DNA of 64,000 nucleotides from Tenodera sinensis (Eukaryota > Arthropoda > Insecta > Mantodea > Mantidae). The stretch spans positions 26,371,435-26,435,434 of the forward strand of contig CM060965.1 of assembly GCA_030765045.1 (NCBI GenBank). The letters run 5' to 3'. Below are positions 42,400-56,099 of the stretch, in pieces. The stretch's first letter is position 1. Each line of letters opens with the position of its first letter. The notes below the pieces were generated by a model. The model was not told where the DNA came from. It saw only the letters and a list, made by a program, of their open reading frames with translations, and did no database searches. A program made the translations under genes and the position numbers.

Positions 42400-44110
42400 C
42401 GTAAATGTTCTTGCTTTCTGAATTTATTCCTCTTTAACTCATTCCTTTTTCTCATATGGGTTGTTGGATTGGAGTCTCCAACTTTTAACACTTCCATCTC
42501 AATAACTTAAAAATAAATTAAATTGCAGAATACTAGCTTTCAGAAACCATAGTTATAAGCAGCACATCCATGGCATACAAATTATTACAAATTATTAATT
42601 AGCTCTGTGTAGGATGCTGGAAGTCACATGACAACAGCTGTTCATTGATGGGAAGGACGTCCTACCCTCTGCCAGGATTGCCAGAGGTATACACTTTTAA
42701 GGAATAACATAGTATTTTCCTTTTTTATTGTGTAAGCAGTATAATAAAGTTAAAGTATGGCAAATGTTGCTTATTTTTGTTATTTCAGTTATTAATTTGC
42801 CATTTTTCCATATAGGTGATGAACTTTGAACGTCAATTGTCATCAGGTAGACAAAAATAATTGGCAGTACTGCTTATCAGCTTATCAAATACAAATTTGT
42901 GTGATCCTTCACTGGTTATATCTTGTCTTCAACCTTAACTAAAGTCAAACTGACACAAATTTTGCTGTGGTTTGATGTCTGCTTTTATTTCTGGTAGAAT
43001 CTCTAAAGAGTACAGTAGACTTAATACAAAATGATTGTTGATTTATTTCAGTTACAACAGTTATGATAATATTGTTATGCTTTGTTACATGTAGCTAACA
43101 TTAATAGTACATAAGTAAAATTGATCACTTTCTATTCATTTGGAGAACTGCAAGAGTAATTGGCATATAATATATTGTGTAAAGATTATATAAGTTTTCT
43201 ACAAATACTAGCCTTTACTTTGTTTTCAATTAAAAGGATATAATCCCTCTTGGGAATTCTTGTCTGAAATCATCTACTTTAGTCTCTAGAGGACTGTACA
43301 CTAACAATAAGAATGTTCCTTATTTTCATTTTGAGTATCTTCCAACAGTGCCATTTGCTTAAAGCAAGGCTATTGACATGTTATTTATCTGCACTAACCC
43401 CGCATATTTGGTATGAATCTGTAGTTCTTTAGTAAACTGTACTTGCCATTTCATTCCCAAAGCAGCTATTGTTTGCTTTACATAATGGACATACAACTTT
43501 CTGTATGGCACCTCCTCAAATGATAAAAGCTATATATGTAATCATTTTTACAAGTTTGTATTTCACATATTATATATCATACATTTAAAATAATTTTCCA
43601 TATATAATCTGGTATTTATACTTTAAATATTGCCTCCTAGTTAAAATGCATAATAATTTCTATGTAGTTTGTATTGCAAGACACAGAAATTAGTTTCAAA
43701 TGACAAAAACAAGTGAAAATATCAGTGAGTATCTAAAATAAAGGAATATACTTCTGCCAGATGCAGATAAAGAATTGACAGTCAGTTTTAACCTTCAAAA
43801 CATTTTCCAAATTTTGAATCTTTTTATACTTTAATTATTTAGGTTGGAAATAAACTTTATTCTGTAGTCATTACTTTATTGTGTTATTTGATTATTTAAT
43901 AGTGTAGATTGCTTTCTTAGTTTATACCTAGCTGGGCTGCAGAAATGTATTGATTCCTTTAATAATCCTGGTCCTATAAACCATTTGTGGTGTAGTTTAT
44001 TGCAAGAATAAGCTATAAATCTATGTAAATTTAAGCCTCCATGCATTTTTCTCAGTTATAAATTGTTGACTCTCATAGCACACCATCTAAATAATTTCAC
44101 AAAAGTATTA
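42400..44110. other. No gene or repeat recognised
   Basis: 1.7 kb of AT-rich sequence with no supported feature. Confidence 0.4.
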
Positions 44111-44121
44111 GTATCAGATAG

Positions 44122-45150
44122 GAGGGTCATTCCAAAAGTCTTGGCAATGATGTGATATCTTTCAAATACATGACATCACTGTACTGCATGTATATATATT
44201 CGAAACACTGTGGCAAATGGTACAGAATTCAACCGACAGATGGCAACTGTAAGCAAGGATCGCTAGGTAACAGTGCCGAAAACATTCATGAACAGCCTGA
44301 GATTGCTCATACTGCAACAGATTGGAACAGTGATCGTGAAAATTGCCATGTTGACTGGAATACTACTCAGTGTCACACTGAAGGGAGTAGGGCATTGCCC
44401 TATTGTTTTGTAAACAGGACAGATATCCTAATGGCATATCAGCAATATGTGATACACATGATGGCAATGCCCATAGCACCTTTCCCATCATTGGCAACAC
44501 TGTGTGGATGCCCTGGGGGCTTATTTTGAAGAGCAGCCAGTTTGTTGAAATGGTGCCATGGATATTGATTGATGTTTGTTCCATTTATACTCGTGCACAA
44601 TAAATTTACACAGAGTTCTATTACATGTTTTCATTTCAACCTGTGCCATTAACTCCTATCATCTAACCCTGACATTCAGATCCATACTTTCTTCACTGTG
44701 CAGTGCACAGCATGGATTTCACCTGTTGTCGTATTATCAAATATTTTTCCATAGTTGTCAGGACTTATGGAATGATCCTTGTACCAGGAAATACATATAA
44801 TCTATATATAGGCTGGTTACTTTGTTATACTGCAGCAAGATTCTTGTGTGATTCTTGTGTGTTGCTAAGCATGAAATCTTGTTATCACAGAATCATCTAT
44901 TAAATTTGTCCAGTATTATCAGGCACAGGCCTCAGACATTTTGATGTTGTTCCTGTTGAAAAGAAGTGTGTTAACATGTCTTAGAATTAATTATAATCAA
45001 AGTGTTTTATAATGTTGCACATGCAAAGCCGATAGTTGAAAGTTAAAATTAGAGTTTAGAAGATTAACTGAATAGCATTTAAAACCATTGAGCTCACTGA
45101 AACCACACAGTGAAGCAGATCATTAAATTAAAGAAAAAGAGTGGATGTTA
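44122..45150. other. Possible old transposon, otherwise unassigned
   Basis: 'gggtcattccaaaagtcttg' at 44124 looks like the outer end of a mariner/Tc1-type inverted repeat, but I found no matching right end and no transposase motif. The 125-codon frame at 44152 is not recognised. Confidence 0.25.
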
Positions 45151-45162
45151 AGCACCCGTAAT

Positions 45163-45300
45163 TACCAAATCACTGGCAGGTCATGTTTCTAGGACCTGTT
45201 GTTCCCATTCTCATCTGCTGGTTGGGGAATCACTTGTTAGTTAACCAGCTGCCGAGAACAAAGGGTCCTAGAAACATGTCCTACCGTAAGTTGGTAATGG
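45163..45300. repeat. Foldback repeat
   Basis: attaccaa...gtcatgtttctaggac (from 45163) is inverted in gtcctagaaacatgtccta...ttggtaat (to about 45299). Inner arms (ctgctggtt / aaccagctg) extend the hairpin. No coding content. Confidence 0.65.
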
Positions 45301-45485
45301 AGCATCATGACTCCTTAACATCATTTCATTTTCTGCAATTTAACAGAATAACAATTTAGAATATAGTTTTCTGCAGTCTATCACAATTTCAAGCTTCTAC
45401 ATATTACAAATTTATGTTGAGATGGTAGGGGCACATGCAGTCTGTGCTTCCAGAGACTCCATGCTATGCAGTAAAAGTATGGTGT

Positions 45486-45545
45486 GTTGCACTCACATAC
45501 TTTCTTTAGTCGCTCTTGTACAAATTGTTCTTTATGCACAAAAAA
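45486..45545 (-). repeat. Family X end fragment
   Basis: 'gttgcactcacatactttct' followed by 'tagtcgctcttgtac' matches the right end of family X in reverse. Only about 60 bp remain. Confidence 0.45.
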
Positions 45546-45549
45546 TTTT

Positions 45550-46125
45550 TGTCTTGCCATTTAGACGTCTCACTGTGGTGAGTTGGGGGAGAGGTTTGCG
45601 AAGATATTTACAGATTCCAACAGACCTGTCAGTGAACAAGAGCTTCAGTCCTCCAGGCATACTGAAGGTTATGAATGGGTGAATTAACTGCCGGTGTGTC
45701 AAAATCAGTGTCCATTAGAAATGGTTACAATTAAGCTCACATGTCCCAGTGTTAAAAATAATTTATACTTACAGATATACTTTTGGATATATGTAATAAC
45801 CATAGTTAAATATAACTTTATTTTCATTACTTATTTTACTGGTATTGCTACATCTAGTGCTTATATATTTTACTCACCCATATTAAATATTCTACTACTG
45901 AGTAAAAACAATGATGAATAATGTCAATTTAGTTTTTAACAATCCCTTTTTTGTTCCTGCCAAATTTTAAAAGTGAAAAAAAAAATGTGTGAAAGGGTGG
46001 AGTTTCAGACATATTTCATTTTTAAATAGGATCTTAAGTAGCAATTAAGCTTGTAGGCTAAGCACTTGCATTTCTTTCTGGTTGATGATATTTATAATTT
46101 TGCACACTTTGAAGTTTTTTTTTTT
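45550..46125. other. No feature recognised
   Basis: AT-rich sequence. The 86-codon frame at 45422-45682 has no similarity. Confidence 0.4.
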
Positions 46126-46129
46126 TTTT

Positions 46130-46370
46130 GTTAACATCCTCCAATGTAATGTCATATGGGATGGTGAATGACTGAAATGGGTGAAATGATGCTCAAATGA
46201 GCCCGAGGTCCATAGAGCTTTAAGTTATCCGACATTTGTCTTCTTGGGATAAGGGCAAACCTCGGAAAAAACCTTATACAGATAACTTACCCTAAGCGAG
46301 ATTCGAGCTCGCAACCTCTTGAACGTGAGTCGGACACGCTAACCATCACTCTACAGAGGCAGGCACTTTG
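46130..46370 (-). repeat. tRNA-derived SINE, second family
   Basis: Reverse copy of the 12195-12440 SINE: 'tgaaatgggtgaaatgatgc', then 'gcgagattcgagctcgcaac' (B-box side) and 'ggacacgctaaccatcactc' (A-box side). Confidence 0.8.
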
Positions 46371-46379
46371 AAGTGGAAA

Positions 46380-47200
46380 CCATGTGTCGTAATCTGGTCA
46401 CTACATGTCCTAGGTCGTAAATGATGATTGATACTATACTTACCGCCAAGAATGCTCTTATTTTTCCTCCATCTTTGATTATGTAAGAAAAGATGAAACT
46501 TTCTAAACCACCATCATTTCAAAAGTAAACATTGCCACATGCATTACAGTAGGTTGGTCAACAATAACAAATAAGTTTAAAACACCATCACATCATATAT
46601 TGAATATTTACCTGTTGAACGGGGTATTCGAGAATTTCTCCATAGTGCATGGCAGTGAGTATATAAGAATGACTTTAAATCGTTGTTGAAGATTTTATGT
46701 TGATTAGGATTGCTTAATAGTTTTAAATAACATAGAAGGTTATTATAAATTTTATTGCAGAATAGTAATATCCTTTTTGGAATAGTTAAGATATTTGCTG
46801 GTGTGTATAAATGACCTGCATGCTTGTACTGTGGTTATGCACGGCAAGGTTTGTTGTGAATTTATAGTAATTACGTGTTAGATAGCTCAAGAGAGAATAG
46901 ATGTACTCATCAGCAAGAGTAGGACTGGGGACTGTCACAATGTTTTAGCATGATTTATGTTAGTTTTCTTCAGTTGAGCTCCTCATCGATTTAAAGCCTA
47001 AGAAATTTTATATTAGTTACTTTACTTATGGTGTAATTATTGCATCTGATTGTTAGTTAATTTACTTGCTTAAGCTTTGTTTTGAATTTAAAAAAAGTTT
47101 GTTGTATTATAGTTTAATGATTGCTTCAAACCAAAAGTGGAGCACAACAAATGCTTTATTAACAAAATCTCTTAATTGTTGATTTGACTTTTTACATATA
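46380..47200. other. No feature recognised
   Basis: AT-rich sequence without paired repeats or coding similarity. Confidence 0.4.
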
Positions 47201-47204
47201 AGTA

Positions 47205-48170
47205 CAGTAGAACCCTGATAACTCGATTCTCGATACCTTGACATTCCGTATAACTCGACAACCCTTTTGTAGTTTAATTTCTTTAACATTAAACTTGCCT
47301 ATAATTTCTATAATCCACTATGCGGTACAAACAGTATAGGTAAATTTGAATTAGTGTATGTGTACAACCTACTGCATTCTCCCTCACAGTCGCAAAAGGG
47401 GTGAAGCTTGCTGCTAATATTGTGGATGCATAGTACAAACACTTGTTTGGAAGGTTTGAGGGTTTATTGCTTTATCCAGTGTGTACGTAGTAAGCTAAAC
47501 TTTCAGTTATATATGGTGTTGTATTATACAAAAACAGTGACGAGTTCTGTGCAGTAATATTTAACCTACAAAATTATTTTTGTTATTGGTTATATAATTG
47601 AATTACATTTGTATATCGTTCCATTGGAGACAAGCCTCTGTATTGAGGAAATTTCTCACTTAATAATAATAATGATGGCAACAATAACAATATCAATAAT
47701 AAAAATGATGACGACGATGACGATAACAATAACAACAATCACCACCACCACCACCATCATCATCGTCGAAGGAAGTATGCTGGTTTCTATAAGCGACAAT
47801 AACTTTTCCAATGAAATTCATGATGATTGTAATACAATTGATGTGATTCCTCCTCCTGATCCAGGCAGTCTGACTGATGAAGATGACACACTACAGGTAT
47901 AGTAAATGTGAATGATGTTGCTGGCCATCTGAAAAGAGCGACATACTGGAAACAAATGACTATAGGTTTGAAAAGTCAACAAAAAAAAAGAAAACTTTGG
48001 GACCAACCAACATAATACAAAAAATGTGCTTCCAAGTACACAAAAATTCCAGAAAATGACTGTGCTTTAAATGAAAAATGGGAAGAAATGAAAACAAGTT
48101 TGAAGGATTGTATGCCATTTGAGATTGTGCAAAAAATGTGATGTAATACAGTGCCACAGACGTTTTGACC
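47205..48170 (+). pseudogene. Possible DNA transposon remnant (pogo-like end, acidic N-terminal frame)
   Basis: 'acagtagaaccctgataact' followed by 'cgattctcgatacc' resembles the inverted-repeat ends of pogo/Tigger-type elements. The frame 47609-47902 ends with NTIDVIPPPDPGSLTDEDD, an acidic stretch resembling N-termini of piggyBac-type proteins. The two hints point to different superfamilies, so the class is open. 47890-48170 is shared in reverse with 32480-32770. A trinucleotide-rich stretch (aat/acc/atc) lies at 47660-47765. Confidence 0.35.
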
Positions 48171-48199
48171 ATTATCACAGTTGATAAAAAGCTTTTACC

Positions 48200-49600
48200 A
48201 CTCCAAATGTTTCAGTTAATAAGTGGTTTGGCATTAAATGGTCTGTAGTTGCTATTAGAAATAAAGTTTAATCATAAAACACATGAACTTGATGGAAATG
48301 TATTTGTTCATCATTACAGTATGTTTTGATACCGTTAACGCCCAGCAGTCTATTTATAGAATGGGTTAAGGTTTAAGTTTAAGGGCATTTAACTACATTG
48401 TTATCAGCGATAGACTGGGTGAATACTGTATGCTAAACCAATAGGTACATTACATACGTTTTTCTTAATTTGTGGAAGAAAAGCAAACTTAGACGTCAAT
48501 GGGTTAACATATTTTAGCTAGTTAGGTTTCACTATAGAATGCTGAATGCATGAAATAGTGAGCTGGAATTTTTTTTATATTTGACTTAATGTGCTGTCGT
48601 CCCATGAAATAAAAATGCAACTCGTATAGCTTCTTGAAACCTGAATTCGGATTCAAAGCCCTCCGGATTATGACGCATATTTACCTCCCTTCACCCCTTG
48701 TGTAAGTGGGCATCTTTTCACTTGTTCTGAAATTGTACGAATGTCGTTTGTATTAAAAAATTACAGACAATGAATGTAGGAATCATAGGTCAAGGTTCTC
48801 ATTAGTTCATAGTGCTATAAATAGATAGAAGCACGTGCATTCTAAATTCATTTGAAATTCGCGCATCCGCCATATCATTTTGGGAGTATTCAAGTGTGAA
48901 TTGATTTTACTAATTTGTGTAAGAGAAAAGAGAAACAGCTGTGGAAAGTAAATAATAAACAAACGCTTATCTAAGAAATTCAATGCTGCTACAGTGAGCT
49001 TGGATCCTTTCATCTGTATCTGAAGAAGAAAAGGGAAAGACAGTAACATAACCAAGAAATGGACGATTTAGGTATGTTTATTGAAATAAAATTGCAACTC
49101 TTTCTTTCATTTGTTGGATTATACGTTGGGTATATATTCTTTTAGGTCTGTCTTACAAACCTTTAGAAGGTTATAGGTTATATTTAAGGACTTGAATATA
49201 AAAGAACCAGCATACGGATTGAAAAAACAACATTGTCGTTTGAAGTTTTGATCATATTTTTACAAGATAAACAAACCCGTATGTATGAAGATGCCGAATG
49301 TGTCAATTCTTAAGGTTCTGCATCTATTGACGTGGCTGAAATTTCTTCAGTGTAAGATATATGATTGGCATATGGTCTACGTTGTAAAACGAAATACTGG
49401 TTGTATAAGATTTCTACTAGTTTCGTGGGCAACTGTTTGAAAGCAATCCAAGCATTGTTGTTAGAGATATTCGCAAGGTTAAGTTTCATGGAGTGTTGAA
49501 CTGTTCTTAGCAGACTCGGTTTATCCTACTGAGGATTCACTATCGTGACTATACTTGGTCGTTAATTCGGAAATACTTTGACATTACCTTGCCATAGTAC
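48200..49600. other. No feature recognised
   Basis: 1.4 kb AT-rich with no supported gene or repeat. Confidence 0.4.
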
Positions 49601-49617
49601 TTCAGGTATTTGATATA

Positions 49618-51206
49618 CAGAGGCGGACAGAAGTATTCAAAACTGGATATGCACCTTAAATGTTGTATTACTCGACACAGGATGCGGAATTATTTATTAT
49701 TTCCTTATTCCACTGACGTATCGTATTTTTTCAAACACGTACACAGTACACGAATGACAAGAACACGTTTGTATTATTCAAAGTCTGATTTCCCTTAAAA
49801 GCGTTGCGTTTCCTTATGACACAGGTATTAAAATGTGCTCCATGTTACAACAATAAACGATGGAAATAGTGATGTTTGTACCTCAGAACTCCTCAATTGT
49901 ACCTGCTATTACACAGTATACACAGAACCTCAGCTACGAGTGGTCATAGTCAAAATGCATCGGAAAGGAAAGAGACAACTCAAGAAGAGGAAATTAATCT
50001 TACATATGCATGAGAAAAACAAGACAGGTAAAGAAATTGGAGAAACTATACAGAAATCCATCAACTGTGTGGTGTGTCATCCAACGCTATAAAACAAGTA
50101 ATACCATTTTCAATCAGCCTAGGAAAGGTGCTCTGCCAAAACCTCGTTCTACAGATAAAAGACAAGTGCAAAAAATGGGAAGGAAAATCCCTAAATAACA
50201 CCAACAGAAATTAGAGCACATCTGCAACAGCATATTGGGAAGGTAGTTCATGAAAGAACAGCTCGTAGGGTTCTAAACAGTATTGGGTGCAATTCCATAA
50301 CACCAAGAAGAAATGTAAGTAAAGTAAACAAGAAAAAGTGTTTAGTGTTTGTTAATTAGTATGTAATGATTAATAATGAGTTCTGGTCAGATCATGTGTT
50401 ATGGTCAGATGAAAGCAAAGTAAGTGTATACTAAGCTGATGGCTGATTAAAGGTGTAGAGAGAGAAGCATGCTGAGTGGGATCTTAAAATTATGGAAACT
50501 AAGGTCAAACCTGGGGATGGCAGCGTAATGGCATGGGGATGTGGGCTTAAGTGGTGTGGGTGAGCTAGTTCTTATTGTTGGCAGCATGAACAAGTGTGAT
50601 TATAACATCTTACTATTAAAACATTTGCAGAGAAGTGCTAATAAATCTTGGAAATAATTTTTACTTCTGAGACAACGATACTAAGCACACCTAAGAACTT
50701 GCTAGGTTGTGGGTCATTTACAACACACTCCATACACTCAGAACATCACCTCAATCACCCAACTTGAATCTGATGGAGAACATTTGGCCAGAATTGGAAG
50801 ATAGAATCACGAAACACTGCATCACAAGCAAAACAAGACTGAAATATATTATTCTGCGAGAATGGAATACAATTGATTCAGACTTAACTAGCAAGCATGT
50901 ACATACAATGCCAGAAAGTTTGGCAGTCATTATTTATAGGAAAGGCATGATAACCAAGTAATAGGATGCTGTATTTTGCTTATTTGAATACTTCTGTTGT
51001 CCAACTATTGGGAGAACATTTTTCAGTTTTCATTAAGAGAATCTCTTCATATTTAATTAAAGCAAATGTGTGGAACATTAAAATTGAAATAAAGATATAT
51101 TAAAAACATAGAACAGATTTCTTTATTTTAATGTGTGTGCTTTAATAGTTAAATGTCTTCTTTTAGAAGCACAATGCTGACATTTGAATACTTCTGTCTG
51201 CCTCTG
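49618..51206 (+). mobile_element. Tc1-like transposon, complete ends, decayed transposase
   Basis: CAGAGGCGGACAGAAGTATT at the left and its near-perfect reverse at 51183-51206, each bounded by TA (49616-49617 and 51207-51208). The 1589-bp size is typical of Tc1-like elements. Inside are HTH-like text (KENKTGKEIGETIQKS-type, near 50010) and, near 50750, SPNLNLMENIWPELEDRI, the Tc1 motif SPDLNPIENxW that holds the last catalytic acid (Asp replaced by Asn at the SPD position). Many stops are present. Confidence 0.88.
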
Positions 51207-51429
51207 TATATTTATGTAGCTCATTCTCCATTTATAATGTCCTTACTATTTATCCTTTGACTGAGACCATCATGTATAATCACAAACTTAATGCTGCATT
51301 CATATAATTTTTCATTTAATGCAGTGAAGTGGTGTCGGACTGTCTTCCTTAGACATTGCCAGTGGAAAGGATTTGCACATTAAATAATTCTGCTTGAAAT
51401 ACACTTTGGTATGGCGAGTAAGTATAACA

Positions 51430-51745
51430 TTGTGGTCAGATGCCTGTTGGGAACACAGGAACCTATGACTGGACACAGTGAAGACCTGGAAGATCAGTGG
51501 TCAGCCAAGCACCAGCGGTCAGCGAGGAGGAAGATATAAAATGCTGGCAAAATTGATTATTGGAGAGGTGATAATGGAGCAATTGGTAGAATTAAGGGTT
51601 GGGGGAAACTGGAGAACCCTGAGAAAACCCGCCCTGGCACGGCTTTGTCCACCACGAATGCCACATGCGGGTCCCTGGGACCGAACCCAGGTTACCTAGG
51701 TGGTAGGCAAATGCTCTACCGCTCAGCCATGGTGCCGCCTGAATG
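51430..51745 (-). repeat. tRNA-derived SINE with conserved central block
   Basis: Minus strand: ggcaccatggctgagcggta (A box), gggttcggtcccagggaccc (B box), then gggcgggttttctcagggtt and ctccagtttccccc. Related copies are at 56698-57056 and 60356-60604. Confidence 0.85.
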
Positions 51746-51779
51746 TATACTCACCCACAATATATAATAGGGAAATCCC

Positions 51780-52500
51780 AGGTCTACTATTTGCAGATGA
51801 TTAGCTGGTGGAGTTTATATCTATTGGGGGATTGTCAAGAGCCAAAAATGTCTTGGAGAGGTTTTGAAAAGTTGTGGATTAAAGACAAATTATAAGAAGA
51901 CCAGGATCATGGTTTTCAAAAAGGGATATAAATTAAAAAGAGAAGAAAAATAGAGCATGGAAGGGCAGGAAATAGCCATAGTGAGACAAATTGAGTACTT
52001 GGGGGTTCAGTTAAGTAGTAATGGAAGATGGCAGGACCAAAAGAAAGCAGTTTTAGCGAAGGTTAAAATTGCAATGAAGGAGATTAGAGCATGCGTCTTC
52101 AAAATACCAGGGATGCAAATTAAATGGTTAGAAAGAGTGCATAAGGCAATAGTGGAAGCTAAAATGTTGTATGGGATAGAGGAATGGGGATATGAAGAAG
52201 GGTGGCAAGGGGTGGACTTAATACTCAGAAGTTTTTGTTGTTTAATTTTGGGTTTACCAATTGCTTCACCTAAGGGAATAGCATTGTTAGAATTATGTAG
52301 AACAGGAAGTAAAGGGCTATTAATGGAAAGAATGATAAAGTTTTGGTATCGGGTAAGAGAGTTGGAAGATCAGAATATAGTAAAACAATGTATGATTATG
52401 CAAGAAAAACATTAGTGCCTGATAGGTGGGATTTATCTGCACAGAACATTATAAAGGAAATCGGGATAGGGAATATATAGAGCGACAGAAATTTTAGAAT
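51780..52500 (+). pseudogene. LINE reverse transcriptase C-terminal fragment
   Basis: Near 51788 'tttgcagatgat' gives FADD followed by a stop; then KTNYKKTRIMVF and, from 51957, IEYLGVQLSSNGRWQDQ and AKMLYGIEEWGYEEGW, typical of the region after the RT palm in non-LTR elements. It belongs to a different family from the LINE at 26.7 kb. Isolated and 5'-truncated. Confidence 0.7.
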
Positions 52501-52566
52501 TAAAGTTTTGGACACATGTCAGACAGAGAACTGAGGATATTAATGTACAAGAGATATTTAGTAGTA

Positions 52567-53479
52567 TGAGGGTGGGTCAATAAGTAATGCCTCCTATTTT
52601 TTTTTTTCCTTAAATAAGTTAGTTATGTAAAAAATTTAAATTTGGCGCAAATCCTCAAACCTTCTTCTCCAATCCCTGCAGTATTAACTTCCTAAGTCAA
52701 CAGGTGGCAGCACTGCATCCTCTTGCAAAATGGCTGACATCGACATTCTTATTAGACAGCGTTCTGTGATTGAATTTTTGACTGCGGAAGGTGAAATGCC
52801 AATTCACATTCACAAAAGGCTAAAAATGTGTATGGTGATGCAACGGTGGATGTCAGCACTGTTAGACGATGGGTTCGTCGCTGTAATGAAGCTGAATGGC
52901 AAATGGCAGATGAAATGCGAAGTGACAGGCCGGTGACTACAGTGACTCCATGCAACATTCAGCGAGTCGATGAGATCATTCATGGTGATCGCCAGATAGC
53001 AACAGGTGAATTGTGTCGCATTACCTCCCTCAGTAAAGGCAGTGTGAGGACGATTACTCAACAACTGGGTTACTCAAAAGTTTGTTCACGTTGGGTACCA
53101 GAATGTTAACCGCCCAAAACAAAGAAACAAGGAAAACAATAGCCTCCGAACACTTGCAACGCTTCTATTTGGAGGGAGAGGAGTTTCTGGAAAAAATTGT
53201 TACTGGAGACAAAACGTGGGTTCATTTTTTTTAACCTGAATCAAAGCGGCAGTCAATGGAATGGCATCACTGTGAATCACAGAACACCGTCTAATACAAA
53301 TGTCGATGTCAGCCATTTTGCAAGAGGATGCAGTGCTGCCACCTGTTGACTTAGGAAGTTACTACTGCAGGGGGTTGGAGAAGAAGGTTTGAGCATTTAC
53401 ACCAAATTCAAATTTTTCACATAACTTAACTTATTTAAGGAAAAAAAAATAGGAGGCATTACTTATTGACGCACCCTCG
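52567..53479 (+). mobile_element. mariner derivative with 205-bp inverted 5' ends
   Basis: TA target duplication (52565-52566, 53480-53481). 52567-52771 and 53275-53479 are inverted copies of 205 bp with about 8% differences, far longer than the roughly 28-bp ends of ordinary mariners. Each arm holds the ATG and the first 13 or so codons (MADIDILIRQRSVIEF). The centre encodes an HTH region (VSTVRRWVRRCNEAEW, then RQIATGELCRITSLSKGSVR) and ends just after TGDKTWVHFF, which holds the first catalytic Asp. The other catalytic residues are absent. Confidence 0.9.
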
Positions 53480-56095
53480 TATTAGGGATAAGAGAACCTT
53501 GGTAATGCACAGACAAATCAAAAACGATTGGGGTAGGTATTTAGCTTTCCACTAAGGGATGGTAAATAACCACCCTGGTTGCCCTCCCCCCCCCCCCCCC
53601 CCCCCTAAAAAAAAATTAAATCACTAGTCAGGTTGATCAGTATGTGACCAACCAAATGCAAGCCACAGCTGTTACCCTGAGCTGTCTCACTCACTTTTGT
53701 TGTTGAAATGTTTGAAGTGGGGGGGGAATCAACATTTTATATGTAATTTTTGTGTCATACTAGTACGACATAGCCTCCTTCATATTCATTAATGTATTCC
53801 ATATGCTCTATTATTTGTAGAGACAAACAAATGCCAAGGTCATGCCGATCCTTATTCTTTTAGTTTGGTGGCTATTTTATCATCTGGACTATTTTCCTTT
53901 ATTAGTTCTTATACAATATTTGTTCATGGTAATTCTATCTTAAAATTTAGGAGAGTAATAGGATTTCATATTGACTCTAAATACAATCTTTTCACCTACT
54001 GTATGCCCACGACAAGAAGGCTAGAGGGGAATGAAGGGCAGAGGAGCTTGGATTGTGTATCTGCTCCGGTAGCAGGCCTGTTTACTAGGAAATGAGGGTA
54101 TGAGAGTGCATACTTCTAGCTATGGGTGAGCTATGTGACAACATTGTGTATTTTAAATGAACCTAGCATCCTTGTCATACTCGCAAACTAAGCATAAACA
54201 CCATACAGAAAGCACAAAATAATTACGCTACACATTCCTAAGACTTGCCTTCTTGTCCTGGGCATACAGTACAGTTTTTGATATTTTTTGCTAGAGCTTT
54301 ACTTTCCATTTGTATGCATATTCACTAGACTAACACCAAGTTAATATTAACATATTAAACGTTGAACATTTACGAATATTAAACATTTGTAGAGACCATA
54401 GATGGGGAGAACTGACTCACTGAGTCACTTCCACTATATTGTACTTTTAACCCCTTCCACTGGATCACAGTGGTTAGGTACCAGGCATGCCTCCTTCTAT
54501 TGTCTGTTTACCTCAGAGAGCTGGCCAGTCCTTCAAATTGTGTCAGTAAGTAGATAGGGTAAATACTCAATGGCATTCCTGTCACCCCTCTTCCCCATGC
54601 CTGGTAGACACAGTTGAAACACTTTTATCTTAGCAGTCCCTGCAGAAATGCAGTGGGTGGTATGAGGTGAGGACTTAGAGATGGATACAGACACTGGCCA
54701 AATGGAAACACTTGCTCTAGCAGTATGTGGTTTCCTTGTCCCCATATGTGCAGTGGCTCACTTTTGTTAGGACTGAAAGCTTGCGCAGAAATTACCACAA
54801 AAGTAATCTTTATATATTGCATCTATATGTATTTTAGCTTCTGAATTAATCTGTGAAATTAGATCTAGCAAAACTGTAATTGTGCTGTAATTAGAGACAC
54901 CCAAACATTGCATGCTTTTTCAAAAGTCAGTAGATACAACCTCTTAGTTAAAGCAAAACTCGACAAACTTTACACCATATTTGAAATACATGCAAGGTCG
55001 AGAAGAATGTTTTGCAATGTTGTGATATTTTAGTTATGGTGTTCTCATGAGAGAAGTCCTTGTGGTCTGAGGCAGGGAGTAAAATATAAATCCTTCTTCC
55101 TTCGAGATCTATTGGCTGCTTAAAACTTCTGCACTTTTAAAGTAAGCAATGTAACTGAGCACATGTATTGTTTTCCATGATGTAACATTCCTGTCTGAAA
55201 CTGTCCAGATGCAAAGCTGCAACCCTAGGAGATCCGTTTCATGGCTTCTCCTTCTTGGAGCTCATTAGAATCTGTTTAGCCAATGGATGTGCAGTCGACC
55301 CATAAAGAAAATGTGCTCTATCCATAACTGTCATAATTTCCACTCTTCAGAAAAGGCAACCTATGATTTTGTGCACTTTTGTTTGTGTTGTAATGAGATT
55401 CATTTCAGGAAAGACTGCATCTATCGAGTTTTGAAAAAAAAAAGAAACTCGGTTTTTGTGAGTAAAACAGGCAAATAGTAAAAATAAATTCACATATTTT
55501 TAAAACCTACTTTTGTTATCTACAAATAAACCATTTGTGTGAAAATTGTTGTTATAACACATATTTATGTGTTTAAAATAAAAAATGGAATTCCTGTAAA
55601 ATCTTGGTTTCTGCATCTGTCAACTTTTACAAAAACGCTTCTGTATTGTTCTAATGAAAATACGTGTTTAATATATTTATTTGTATGGCAAATAAACTGT
55701 AGAGCTCGAATTTTCTGTAAATATTCTGTGAAGTCTTCTTCATTCTGAATCAATTTTGTATAATTATTATTCCATATTGTACTTGTAAATCTTACCACAC
55801 AAGAAATATAGTTCTCGTTAAAACATAATTCTGTCTGCTCACTTTTATTGAGTATTTACCATTTCTGAGAGATTTGTTTTTGGCTGGAATATTTTAATAG
55901 TTTCTAATTTTTGAAGTGGTCACCACTCAGTTGCCTTTTGTAATGTCTTGGAAACAGCATGTAATTTTAATGGCAGCATATAAAGATCAGATTGCTCCTT
56001 CGGCTTCCTGTATACCTCTGGTGCCAACATTTTAGTAATTTAAAATAAAACATTGGTCATGTAAACCAAAAAGAAGTTCAACTTTTAAAAATACA
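53480..56095. other. No gene recognised
   Basis: 2.6 kb of mostly AT-rich sequence with a C20-type run at about 53587-53606. Open frames of 60-85 codons here are unsupported. Confidence 0.4.
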
Positions 56096-56099
56096 ATGA

